The notes beneath the pieces were generated by a model. The model had not been told where the DNA came from, did not search any database, and saw only the letters and a program-made list of their open reading frames with translations. Source: Pseudomonas sp. (GTDB lineage Bacteria; Pseudomonadota; Gammaproteobacteria; Pseudomonadales; Pseudomonadaceae). Taken from it: a stretch of DNA of 7,488 nt. Shown here in pieces: positions 1 to 6,606 of this stretch (the stretch's first letter is position 1; each line of letters starts with the position of its first letter). The translations under genes and the position numbers were made by a program. Location: positions 1 through 7,488 of the forward strand of contig JARDZH010000240.1 in assembly GCA_029240955.1 (NCBI GenBank). The letters run 5' to 3'.

Positions 1-503
1 CCCACCGCCAGTTTGATGGCGGTCTGGTCACCGTTGTAGCTGAAGGTGCCGTCGGCATTCATCGAGTACGGCGCGGTCGACGACTTGGAGCCGGAAAACA
101 TGTACTGGCCGTTGGAGTCCTGGCTGTTCATCAAGCCGAGGATGGTGCTTTGCAGTTCCTTGAGCTCGCCGGCCGTGGACACCCGGTCCTTGTCGGTATA
201 GGAACCGTTGCCCGCTTTCACGATCAGGTCGCGAGCGGCCAGGATCGCATCCTGAATGCTGCCGAGCGCCGTTTCAGCGTTGGTAATGTTGGTGTTGATC
301 GTGCTGATGTTCGACTTGTACTGGGTCAGCATGGAGTTCTGCTGAGCCAGCTGCAGCACGCGGGCGGCGCCAACCGGATCGTCGGAAGCGGTGTTGAGCT
401 TCACGCCGCTGGCGACTTCCTCGCTGGTTTTCACGATATTGGCATAGCTGCGCTGAACGTTTGCAGTCGAGGATTCGTAGAACTGGCTAGTAGAGATACG
501 CAT
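1..503 (-). CDS. flgL: FlgL, hook-associated protein 3 (HAP3), N-terminal part; 3' end outside the window
   Basis: FlgL is the second hook-filament junction protein. It is exported by the flagellar type III apparatus and sits between FlgK and the first flagellin. The start ATG is at 501-503 and 167 complete codons are open to the left edge with no stop. The product begins MRISTSQFYESS, the usual FlgL/flagellin-type N-terminus, followed by a long polar helical region. It contains the flagellin-superfamily signature SGVKLNTASDDPVGAARV at about residues 32-49. The heptad-like helices that follow (to about residue 140) match the D0/D1 coiled-coil core, and the variable surface domain begins near the window edge. 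A Shine-Dalgarno AAGGAA at 513-518 lies 9 bases from the ATG and overlaps the flgK stop codon, so translation is probably coupled to flgK. The gene is cut by the window, not visibly broken. Seen: start, motif and spacing. Family knowledge: role. Flagellin itself is unlikely because the gene directly follows flgK. Confidence 0.95.
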   Translation of the reverse strand, partial: MRISTSQFYESSTANVQRSYANIVKTSEEVASGVKLNTASDDPVGAARVLQLAQQNSMLTQYKSNISTINTNITNAETALGSIQDAILAARDLIVKAGNGSYTDKDRVSTAGELKELQSTILGLMNSQDSNGQYMFSGSKSSTAPYSMNADGTFSYNGDQTAIKLAV

Positions 504-516
504 GGCTCACGATTCC

Positions 517-2574
517 TTAGAGGCTGTTGATCAGCGTGCTGAAAATGGACTGCGCCGCTTTGATGATCTGCGACGACGCGGTGTAGTACTGCTGGTACTT
601 GATCAGGTTGGCGGCTTCTTCATCCAGAGACACGCCCGATACCGAATCGCGCGCAGCCTTGGCGGTGCTGACCACCGCAGCGGTCGCGGTCACGTCACTC
701 TTGCCCTGAGCCGCCCGGGTACCGATGGAAGACGTCAGGTCCGCATACGCGCCGGACAGGCTGGAGCCTACGCTGCCACCCGACACGCCGACGGTCTTGG
801 CAGTCTGCAGTGCAACGGTGGCAACCGCGTTGCGGTTATCCGAGGAGCCCGCGCCGGTCAGGTTCACCGAGAACGTGTCGTTGGCCTGCGGCGTACCGGA
901 GATTGCCATCTCGAAGGTGAACGACGTCGCGCTGCTCGGCGTGGTCGAGGTGTCGGTGTAACCCACGCTGAGTTTGAGGCTGTTGCTCTGGCCCTGAATG
1001 ATGGTGCCGGTGATGGCGTTGCCATTCTGGTCAGTGACCGCCGCGCCCTGAGCGTTGAGCAATTGATAGCTCTGCACGCCATTGGTAGCGGCGCCCATCA
1101 CCAGACGCATCGGCGTGGAATCCTTGAGCGCGCTGCGCAGATCCTGAGCCTGGGTCGGGTTGTAGATGTCGGCCTTGGTGGTCAATACCGGCTGAGTGAA
1201 ACCGCCGGTACCCGAGTTGCTTGCACCCGCAGCAGCCGTCAACGGCGCGGCGGCAGCGATATCCTTCGGATCGGTCAGCGCAACCGACATGCCCGAAGCG
1301 CCATTGCGGGTCGGGGTCACCTTGAAGGTGTCGCCCGCCGCCACGGCAGCGCCGTTCAGGGTCATGGCGAAGCCTTCGAACTCTTTCGGCGGATTGTCGC
1401 TCAGTTTGCCGGAGCCCAGGCTTTCGCCATTCGGCAGACGGCGCACGGTGTAGTTGTCCGCGTCGCTGAAGGTCACTTCGTAGTCGCTGGCAGCGAGCTT
1501 GCTGGTGTCCTTGATGGTCACGTTCAGGTTGCCCGAGCCCAGACTGTTGGTCGAGCTGCCGGTGCTGCGCTGGGAAATCTGTTCCAGGCTGTTGATGTTG
1601 TTGAACAGCGCGGAGCCGAAGTTGCCCTTGCTGTCGATACCCTGGCTCAGCTGGGAGTTGATCTGGTCATTCATGACCATGCCCATGCGGCCGAGCTCGT
1701 TGGTCGCAGGGACCAGCACTTCGGAGCGATAACGCAGCAGGCCGCCGATGGCACCGCCGGTGATGACGGTGGTCACGTCGGTCTGGGTCTGGCCGTAGGC
1801 GATCTGCACGTTGTACTGCATCGGATCGGCAGCGCTTGCGGTCGCCGACATCTTGTAGGACGTGCCGCCGCTGACCAGGGACTGCCCGGTACCGGTGTAG
1901 ATGTCGTAGTTGCCGTTGTTCTCGACCACTTTCACCCCGACCAGCTCATTGAGCTTGCGCACGGCTTCGTTGCGCGTGTCGAGCAGGCTGTTGGGCGACG
2001 TATTGCCGGCCGAAGCCTGAGTGATCTGCTTGTTCAGGCTGGCGATGCTGTTGGTCAGCTCGTTGACCTGACCGGCGAACGTGTTCAGCTGAGCATTGAC
2101 GTTTTCGTTCTGCGACGACAGTTGCGCGGCAACGGAATTGAAGCGCGAAGCCAGCGCCGACGCCTGGGTCAGAAAGCTGGAGCGCTCGGCAGACTGGGTC
2201 GCGCTGGTGGCGATGGCCTGCAGATTGGTGAAGAACTGGGTCATCTGCGCGGCAACACCGGTGGTGCTGTCAGACAGCAGCGCATCGGTCTTGCTCGCCT
2301 GGCCGGAATAGGCCACGGCGTCCGCGCTCAGGGCGGTGCTCGATTGCAATTGGGCGTCAAGGTAGCTGTTGTAGATACGACGCACGTCGGACAGCGTCGT
2401 ACCGGTGCCGATGTAGCCGACACCCAGGCCAATGTTGATCTGCGCCGAAGCTGTGGTCATTACCTGCTGACGCGAGTACCCAGCGGTGTCCACGTTGGCC
2501 GTGTTGTTACCGATGGTGTTGATCGCGGCATTACTGGCGTTAATGCCCGAGAGCCCAATTGAAATCAGCGACAT
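517..2574 (-). CDS. flgK: FlgK, hook-associated protein 1 (HAP1)
   Basis: FlgK forms the first junction layer on the distal end of the hook, replacing the hook cap so that FlgL and the filament can assemble. It is a type III export substrate with no Sec signal. The 685-residue product starts MSLISIGLSGINASNAAINT and has the rod/hook/HAP family N-terminal signature (NNTANVDTAGYSRQ, about residues 23-36). It ends with the matching C-terminal helix (GVSLDEEAANLIKYQQYYTA, about 647-666, then the amphipathic tail to L685). N- and C-terminal helices form the conserved D0/D1 core. Residues about 345-590 are a variable region that makes the protein much longer than enterobacterial FlgK (about 547 residues). 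Within it two stretches (about 365-432 and 500-590) look like related modules, each ending in a DTF-type beta motif. The ATG at 2572-2574 has AAGG at 2583-2586, 8 bases upstream, overlapping the flgJ stop. The 13-base gap to flgL supports one transcript. Confidence 0.97.
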   Translation of the reverse strand: MSLISIGLSGINASNAAINTIGNNTANVDTAGYSRQQVMTTASAQINIGLGVGYIGTGTTLSDVRRIYNSYLDAQLQSSTALSADAVAYSGQASKTDALLSDSTTGVAAQMTQFFTNLQAIATSATQSAERSSFLTQASALASRFNSVAAQLSSQNENVNAQLNTFAGQVNELTNSIASLNKQITQASAGNTSPNSLLDTRNEAVRKLNELVGVKVVENNGNYDIYTGTGQSLVSGGTSYKMSATASAADPMQYNVQIAYGQTQTDVTTVITGGAIGGLLRYRSEVLVPATNELGRMGMVMNDQINSQLSQGIDSKGNFGSALFNNINSLEQISQRSTGSSTNSLGSGNLNVTIKDTSKLAASDYEVTFSDADNYTVRRLPNGESLGSGKLSDNPPKEFEGFAMTLNGAAVAAGDTFKVTPTRNGASGMSVALTDPKDIAAAAPLTAAAGASNSGTGGFTQPVLTTKADIYNPTQAQDLRSALKDSTPMRLVMGAATNGVQSYQLLNAQGAAVTDQNGNAITGTIIQGQSNSLKLSVGYTDTSTTPSSATSFTFEMAISGTPQANDTFSVNLTGAGSSDNRNAVATVALQTAKTVGVSGGSVGSSLSGAYADLTSSIGTRAAQGKSDVTATAAVVSTAKAARDSVSGVSLDEEAANLIKYQQYYTASSQIIKAAQSIFSTLINSL

Positions 2575-2584
2575 GATTAAAACC

Positions 2585-3835
2585 TTATAAAGTCGTGGAA
2601 GAGCCCGCAGCGGCGGCGTAAGTCTGGTAACTCTTCATCTGTTTCGCGATCTGCGAGATCTTGCTTGCATAGTCCGGGTCGGTGGCGTAACCGGCCTTCT
2701 GCAACTCTTTAACAAACTGTTCCGGGTTATCGGCCGAATTCACGACTTCTTTATATCGATTGTTGTTCTGCAACAGGCTGACCAGGTCGTGGAAGCTGTC
2801 GGCGTATGAGTCGTAGGAACGGAAGTTCGCCGTCTCCTTGACCATCTTGCCGTCGCGGAACTCGCTGGTGATCGCGCGCGCTTCGGCGCCCTTCCAGCTG
2901 CCCATTGCCTTGATGCCGAACAGGTTGTGACTGCTGCCACCGTCCTGCGAACGCATGATGGATTTGCCCCAGCCGGTTTCCAGCGCCGCCTGTGCGACGA
3001 GCATGACCGGATCGACGCCGATACGGGCCGCCGCTTCCTTGGCCATCGGCAACATGGTGGCGACGAACTGGTCGGCGTTGCCGAACGCGCGCTTGGCCGG
3101 GGCCAGCGGGGGTTGGGCGATCGAGCGAACCGTCGGCGCGGCGGGCGCCAGGTTCGGGTCCATCGTCCAGTCGCCGTTGTGGCCGGTCGCGCCTGTGCCT
3201 GTAACCGCTCCGGTCGAACGAGAGGCCAGTGCCGCCGCCTTGGCGACCTCGGCAGTCGCGGCCGACGGCACGATGCCTGCCAGCAGACGGTCGGTCAGTT
3301 TGCTTGGCAGCGACAGGCGACGCGCGTTGAGCGCGGCCATGTCGTTGCGCCCTTCCACCGCCGCGGTGCCGGCAGCCTGATCGGCCGCAGCCGAACGGGT
3401 CGCCCACAACGGACGCTGATAGACACTGCCCGCCAGCCCGGTCTTGGCCGGAGCGGAGTCGGCCGTCGGCGCCGGGGTTTCAGGCGCGGCCGCGTGGTTG
3501 ATGCCCTTGTCTTTCGACAATTGACGCATCAGCACGTCCTGCAGACCGATACCGTTGCCGCGGGTCGACAGCGTGACCGCCAGTTGCTGGTCATACATGT
3601 CCTGATACTGCCGCGTCGCCGCGGTGTTCATCGGGTTGTCCTTGGCCATCACTTCGTTGGCCGAACGCATGGACTTGAGCATCTGGCTGACGAACAGCGA
3701 TTCGAACTCCTGGGCCACCTTCTTCAGGTTGGCCTGGCTGTCCTTGTCGCCATGCTTCAGCGAAGCCAGACGGTTGATGTCGGTGTAAGCACCCGAATCG
3801 GCCGCTGTGGAAATTCCGCCCTTGGGCATATCCAT
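2585..3835 (-). CDS. flgJ: FlgJ, rod-assembly cap protein with peptidoglycan hydrolase (GH73-type) domain
   Basis: FlgJ is exported to the periplasm by the flagellar type III system. It caps the growing rod and cuts a hole in peptidoglycan so that the rod can pass. The 416-residue protein has two domains. The N-terminal rod-binding domain covers about residues 15-110 (core FESLFVSQMLKSMRSA at about 44-59). The C-terminal muramidase domain covers about 250-405. It contains AQAALETGWGKS, where Glu286 aligns with the catalytic Glu of the family, and the NLFGIKA motif at about 304-310. They are joined by an Ala/Pro/Thr-rich linker of about 130 residues with no recognisable fold, which explains why it is longer than Salmonella FlgJ (316 residues). 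The chosen ATG at 3833-3835 has GAGGA at 3843-3847, 7 bases upstream, overlapping the flgI stop. A second in-frame ATG two codons later has poorer spacing. The gap to flgK is 10 bases. Confidence 0.96.
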   Translation of the reverse strand: MDMPKGGISTAADSGAYTDINRLASLKHGDKDSQANLKKVAQEFESLFVSQMLKSMRSANEVMAKDNPMNTAATRQYQDMYDQQLAVTLSTRGNGIGLQDVLMRQLSKDKGINHAAAPETPAPTADSAPAKTGLAGSVYQRPLWATRSAAADQAAGTAAVEGRNDMAALNARRLSLPSKLTDRLLAGIVPSAATAEVAKAAALASRSTGAVTGTGATGHNGDWTMDPNLAPAAPTVRSIAQPPLAPAKRAFGNADQFVATMLPMAKEAAARIGVDPVMLVAQAALETGWGKSIMRSQDGGSSHNLFGIKAMGSWKGAEARAITSEFRDGKMVKETANFRSYDSYADSFHDLVSLLQNNNRYKEVVNSADNPEQFVKELQKAGYATDPDYASKISQIAKQMKSYQTYAAAAGSSTTL

Positions 3836-3845
3836 GCTCGAGTCC

Positions 3846-4991
3846 TCAGATTACGATCAGGTCGGCTTGCAGCGCGCCGGCCTGTTTCAATGCTTCAAGA
3901 ATCGCCATCAAGTCGCCTGGAGCCGCACCGACCTGGTTGACCGCACGCACGATCTCGTCAAGCGTGGTCCCTGGACCGAACTTGAACATCGGGTGCATTT
4001 CCTGCTCGGCGTTGACGCGTGAGCGCGGCACGACAGCGGTCTGGCCATTGGACAGAGGGCCGGGCTGGCTGACGATCGGGTCTTCGGTGATGGTCACGGT
4101 GAGGCTGCCGTGGGTAACGGCTGCCGGCGAAACCTTCACGTTCTGGCCGATGACGATGGTGCCGGTACGCGAGTTGATGATGACTTTGGCGGCGGTCTGA
4201 CCCGGGTCGATTTCCAGGTTTTCCAGAATCGACAGGTAGTCGACGCGCTGGCCCGGATCCAGTGGCGCGGTCACACGTACCGAACCGCCATCCAGTGCCT
4301 GAGCGACACCTGGGCCAAGCAGGTCGTTGATCTTGTCGACGACGCGCTTGGCCGTGGTGAAGTCGGAACGGTTGAGGTTCAGCGTCAGTGTATTGCCTTG
4401 GTTGAAACCACTCGGCACCGCGCGCTCCACCGAAGCACCGCCAGGAATCCGTCCGGACGACGGAACGTTGACGGTAATCTTGGAGCCGTCACGGCCTTCC
4501 GCGTCAAAACCGCCGACGACCAGGTTGCCCTGAGCAATGGCGTACACGTTGCCGTCGACACCTTTCAGGGGGGTCATCAGCAGGCTGCCGCCGCGCAGGC
4601 TCTTGGAGTTACCAATCGAGGAAACCGTGATGTCCACGGTCTGGCCCGGTTTGGCGAACGCTGGCAGATCGGCATAGACCGCCACTGCCGCCACGTTCTT
4701 GAGCTGCACGGTGCCGGAGCCGGCCGGCACCTTGATACCGAACTGCGACAGCATGTTGTTGAAGGTCTGCAGGGTGAACGGCGTCTGGGTGGTCTGGTCA
4801 CCCGTGCCGTTGAGCCCCACGACCAGGCCGTAACCGATCAGTTGGTTGGCCCGGACGCCGGAAATGCTGGCGATGTCCTTCAGACGCTCGGCGTGAACGC
4901 CGAACGCTGCGGTTAACAACCGCTCGGCGTGAACGCCAAACGCTGCGGTTAACAACAAGGTTGCCGCTATCAGTTGCTTGAGCTTGATCAT
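3846..4991 (-). CDS. flgI: FlgI, flagellar P-ring protein, with a duplicated signal-peptide end
   Basis: FlgI is secreted by Sec into the periplasm, where subunits form the P-ring around the distal rod at the peptidoglycan layer, part of the bushing with FlgH. The product is 381 residues. The mature body begins at [20 protein letters not shown] and continues with [13 protein letters not shown], the family hallmark. It ends in a conserved C-terminal region ([20 protein letters not shown]...). I chose the ATG at 4989-4991 because it directly begins a signal peptide ([22 protein letters not shown]) and has GGGA at 4997-5000, 5 bases upstream. The same frame stays open to 5153, but that extension lies inside flgH and has no signal-like start. 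Residues 13-24 ([12 protein letters not shown]) are repeated exactly at 25-36, giving two VHA sites, after A22 and A34. Without the repeat the length would be 369, as I recall for Pseudomonas FlgI. No cysteine is present, unlike E. coli FlgI, which uses a disulfide. The 10-base gap to flgJ suggests coupling. Confidence 0.97.
   Translation of the reverse strand: MIKLKQLIAATLLLTAAFGVHAERLLTAAFGVHAERLKDIASISGVRANQLIGYGLVVGLNGTGDQTTQTPFTLQTFNNMLSQFGIKVPAGSGTVQLKNVAAVAVYADLPAFAKPGQTVDITVSSIGNSKSLRGGSLLMTPLKGVDGNVYAIAQGNLVVGGFDAEGRDGSKITVNVPSSGRIPGGASVERAVPSGFNQGNTLTLNLNRSDFTTAKRVVDKINDLLGPGVAQALDGGSVRVTAPLDPGQRVDYLSILENLEIDPGQTAAKVIINSRTGTIVIGQNVKVSPAAVTHGSLTVTITEDPIVSQPGPLSNGQTAVVPRSRVNAEQEMHPMFKFGPGTTLDEIVRAVNQVGAAPGDLMAILEALKQAGALQADLIVI
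4885..4956 (-). repeat. 36-bp tandem direct duplication inside the flgI signal-peptide region
   Basis: Two adjacent 36-base copies occupy 4885-4920 and 4921-4956. They differ at one base only (g at 4902, a at 4938 on the plus strand), which is a silent Phe codon change (TTC versus TTT). As 36 is a multiple of three, the reading frame is kept and 12 residues ([12 protein letters not shown]) are added. Similarity stops sharply at both ends of the pair, as expected for a simple tandem duplication. Each copy contains a palindromic stretch centred on the Gly-Val-His-Ala codons. Confidence 0.97.
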
Positions 4992-5004
4992 GTCTATCCC
5001 GCGA

Positions 5005-5718
5005 TCAGAAAGGGAACAACGGGCTGAGGAAGAACCGGTCGAACCAGCCAGGCTGGCTGGTATCGGCGAATGCACCGGTACCTGAGTAGGTGATACGGGC
5101 ATCGGCGATACGTGTGGACGACACAGTATTGTCAGTTGCAATGTCATCTGCACGAATCAGGCCAGCTATGCGTACCAGTTCATCGCCCGTGTTGAGCGTC
5201 ATCCATTTCTCGCCGCGGACCGCCAGAATGCCGTTGGGCAGCACATCGGCCACGGTTACGGTGACCGAACCGGTCAGGCTGTTGCTCTGCGCCGCCTGGG
5301 CATCGCCCGAGCTTTCGCGGGAACCGGAATAGCCGGCGTTCAGGCTCAGATTGCCGCCGCCGACCGGGTTCTTGGTAGTCAGGCCCGAGCCGAACAGCGA
5401 GGTCAGACCCAGGCTGTTGGTGCTGTCCTTGCTCAGATCGGAACTGGACGCCTTGCTCGCCGCCATCCGCTCGGACAAGGTGATAGTGATGATGTCGCCT
5501 ACACGGAAAGCCTTGCGGTCGCCGTACAGATTCTGCTCGAAACCCGCCTGGTAGATAGCGCCATTGTTCGCGGCCGCCGACATGGGCGTACGCGGCAACA
5601 CCGGAGCGTAGTAAGGATCGTTGGGCTTGGCGGCAGGCGCCACGCAGCCGGTCAGCAGGGCAAAGCCGCACAGGGACACGATCGATACGGAAAAACGCAG
5701 AACACTTGGGCGTTTCAT
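5005..5718 (-). CDS. flgH: FlgH, flagellar L-ring lipoprotein
   Basis: FlgH is an outer-membrane lipoprotein that forms the L-ring, the outer part of the bushing through which the rod turns. The 237-residue product has a lipoprotein signal peptide: basic start MKRPSVLR, hydrophobic stretch about residues 9-21, then lipobox LLTGC, so Cys25 is the predicted lipidated residue. The +2 residue is Val, not Asp, which fits outer-membrane sorting. Family features follow: [20 protein letters not shown] (about 65-84), a Ser/Gly-rich middle region, and the conserved block [20 protein letters not shown] (about 159-178), then the C-terminal aromatic end [13 protein letters not shown]. The ATG at 5716-5718 has only GAGG at 5730-5733, 11 bases upstream, a long spacing, and no better start is visible. 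It is 53 bases after flgG and 13 bases before flgI. Length is close to the usual 230 or so. Confidence 0.97.
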   Translation of the reverse strand: MKRPSVLRFSVSIVSLCGFALLTGCVAPAAKPNDPYYAPVLPRTPMSAAANNGAIYQAGFEQNLYGDRKAFRVGDIITITLSERMAASKASSSDLSKDSTNSLGLTSLFGSGLTTKNPVGGGNLSLNAGYSGSRESSGDAQAAQSNSLTGSVTVTVADVLPNGILAVRGEKWMTLNTGDELVRIAGLIRADDIATDNTVSSTRIADARITYSGTGAFADTSQPGWFDRFFLSPLFPF

Positions 5719-5723
5719 GACAC

Positions 5724-5774
5724 TAAAAACCTCGCGGTGTAGCAGGCGGATTGAGCAGTTGGATCAGGTTCTTA
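5724..5774 (-). promoter_or_regulatory. Possible long-range pairing between flgG stop region and flgH ribosome site
   Basis: In the transcript, UAAGAACCU (5774-5766, beginning with the flgG stop codon) is complementary to AGGUUUUUA (5732-5724), which includes most of the flgH Shine-Dalgarno GAGG (5733-5730). The match is nine pairs with one G-U, around a 33-base loop. If formed it would mask the flgH ribosome site until a ribosome finishing flgG opens it. The stem is AU-rich and the loop large, so stability is doubtful. Confidence 0.35.
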
Positions 5775-6560
5775 CAAGTTCTGAGTCAGGTTCTGCAGCA
5801 TCTGGTCAGCGGTGGAGATCACTTTGGAGTTCATCTCGCAAGCGCGCTGAGTGGTAATCATGTTCACCAGTTCTTCAACGGTGCTGACGTTGGAGTTTTC
5901 CAGGGTGTTCTGCAGGGTCGGGCCCAGACCGTTCAGGCCAGGCGTGCCGATCTGTGGCGCGCCGCTGGAACCGGTTTCCAGGAACAGGTTGCCGCCGATG
6001 GCTTGCAGACCGGCCGGGTTGATGAAGTCGGCGGTCTGAATGTTGCCGATGATCTGCGGGGTCGCAGCAGCACCCGGCAGCGTGACGGAAACGGTACCGT
6101 CCTGGCCGACGGTGAACGTCTGAGCGTTCTGCGGAACCACGATTGCCGGCTCCAGCGCGTAGCCGTTGGCAGTCACGATCTGGCCGTTGGCGTCGAGGTG
6201 GAACGTACCGTCGCGGCTGTACGCCACGGTGCCGTCAGGCTGAGTGATCTGGAAGAAGCCACGGCCGTTGACTGCCATGTCCAACGGGTTGTTGGTGGTC
6301 TGCAGGCTGCCGGCGGTGAAATTCTTCTGAGTGCCGACGATGCGCACACCGGTACCCAGCTGCAGGCCCGATGGCAGTTCGCTGTCCTGAGTGGACTGCG
6401 CGCCCGGCTGACGCTTGATCTGGTAGAGCAGGTCCTGGAATTCGGCGCGATCGCTCTTGAAACCTGTGGTCGACACGTTCGCCAGGTTGTTGGAGATCGT
6501 GGTCAGGTTGGTGTCTTGGGCAGCAAGACCGGTTTTGGCAACGTACAGTGCAGGAAGCAT
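5772..6560 (-). CDS. flgG: FlgG, flagellar distal rod protein
   Basis: FlgG polymerises into the distal part of the rod, the drive shaft inside the P- and L-rings. It is exported by the flagellar type III system without a cleaved signal. The 262-residue product starts MLPALYVAKTGLAAQD and carries the rod-family N-terminal signature TTISNNLANVSTTGFK (about residues 20-35). The loop after it (DLLYQIKRQPGAQSTQDSEL, about 43-62) is a FlgG-type insertion that separates it from FlgF. The centre has NPLDMAVNGRGFFQI (about 91-105). The C-terminus has the family helix ENSNVSTVEELVNMITTQRA (about 221-240) and ends at L262. I chose the ATG at 6558-6560 because GAGGAG (6568-6573) lies 7 bases upstream. 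An in-frame TTG five codons earlier overlaps that ribosome site and is unlikely. Length matches the family (260-262). Confidence 0.98.
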   Translation of the reverse strand: MLPALYVAKTGLAAQDTNLTTISNNLANVSTTGFKSDRAEFQDLLYQIKRQPGAQSTQDSELPSGLQLGTGVRIVGTQKNFTAGSLQTTNNPLDMAVNGRGFFQITQPDGTVAYSRDGTFHLDANGQIVTANGYALEPAIVVPQNAQTFTVGQDGTVSVTLPGAAATPQIIGNIQTADFINPAGLQAIGGNLFLETGSSGAPQIGTPGLNGLGPTLQNTLENSNVSTVEELVNMITTQRACEMNSKVISTADQMLQNLTQNL

Positions 6561-6575
6561 TCGTTTTCTCCTCAA

Positions 6576-6593
6576 GCGCCGGTTTGTCGGCGC
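6576..6593 (-). other. Perfect 6-bp hairpin in the flgF-flgG gap, next to the flgG ribosome site
   Basis: The transcript reads GCGCCG-ACAAAC-CGGCGC, a GC-only 6-bp stem with a 6-base loop. It ends two bases before the flgG Shine-Dalgarno GAGGAG (6568-6573). There is no U-tract after it, so it is not an intrinsic terminator. Possible roles are protecting the downstream message after cleavage or keeping the ribosome site unpaired. The structure is read directly from the sequence; the role is inference. Confidence 0.6.
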
Positions 6594-6606
6594 AAGCTAT
6601 CAATGG

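Noticed and set aside
502..2562. A 686-codon open frame on the plus strand, opposite flgK over nearly its whole length
   Set aside because: It lies codon-on-codon against flgK. In that register antisense stops would need TTA, CTA or TCA codons in flgK, which are rare in high-G+C Pseudomonas, so the frame stays open by codon bias. The product is Arg/Gly/His-rich with no recognisable domain.
2927..3940. Long plus-strand open frame opposite flgJ, and similar ones opposite flgI (4110-4916), flgG (5751-6635) and flgF (6457-7260)
   Set aside because: All are in the same in-register antisense phase as the real genes they face, with low-complexity Arg/Val/Gly-rich products. They are shadows of codon bias.
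4992..5153. 54-codon N-terminal extension of flgI
   Set aside because: It overlaps the well-supported flgH coding sequence, would bury the signal peptide inside the protein, and a good ribosome site exists for the ATG at 4991.
6561..6575. TTG start giving FlgG five more residues (MRRKR)
   Set aside because: The TTG lies within the Shine-Dalgarno region used by the ATG at 6560, and known FlgG proteins start at MLPALYVAKTG.
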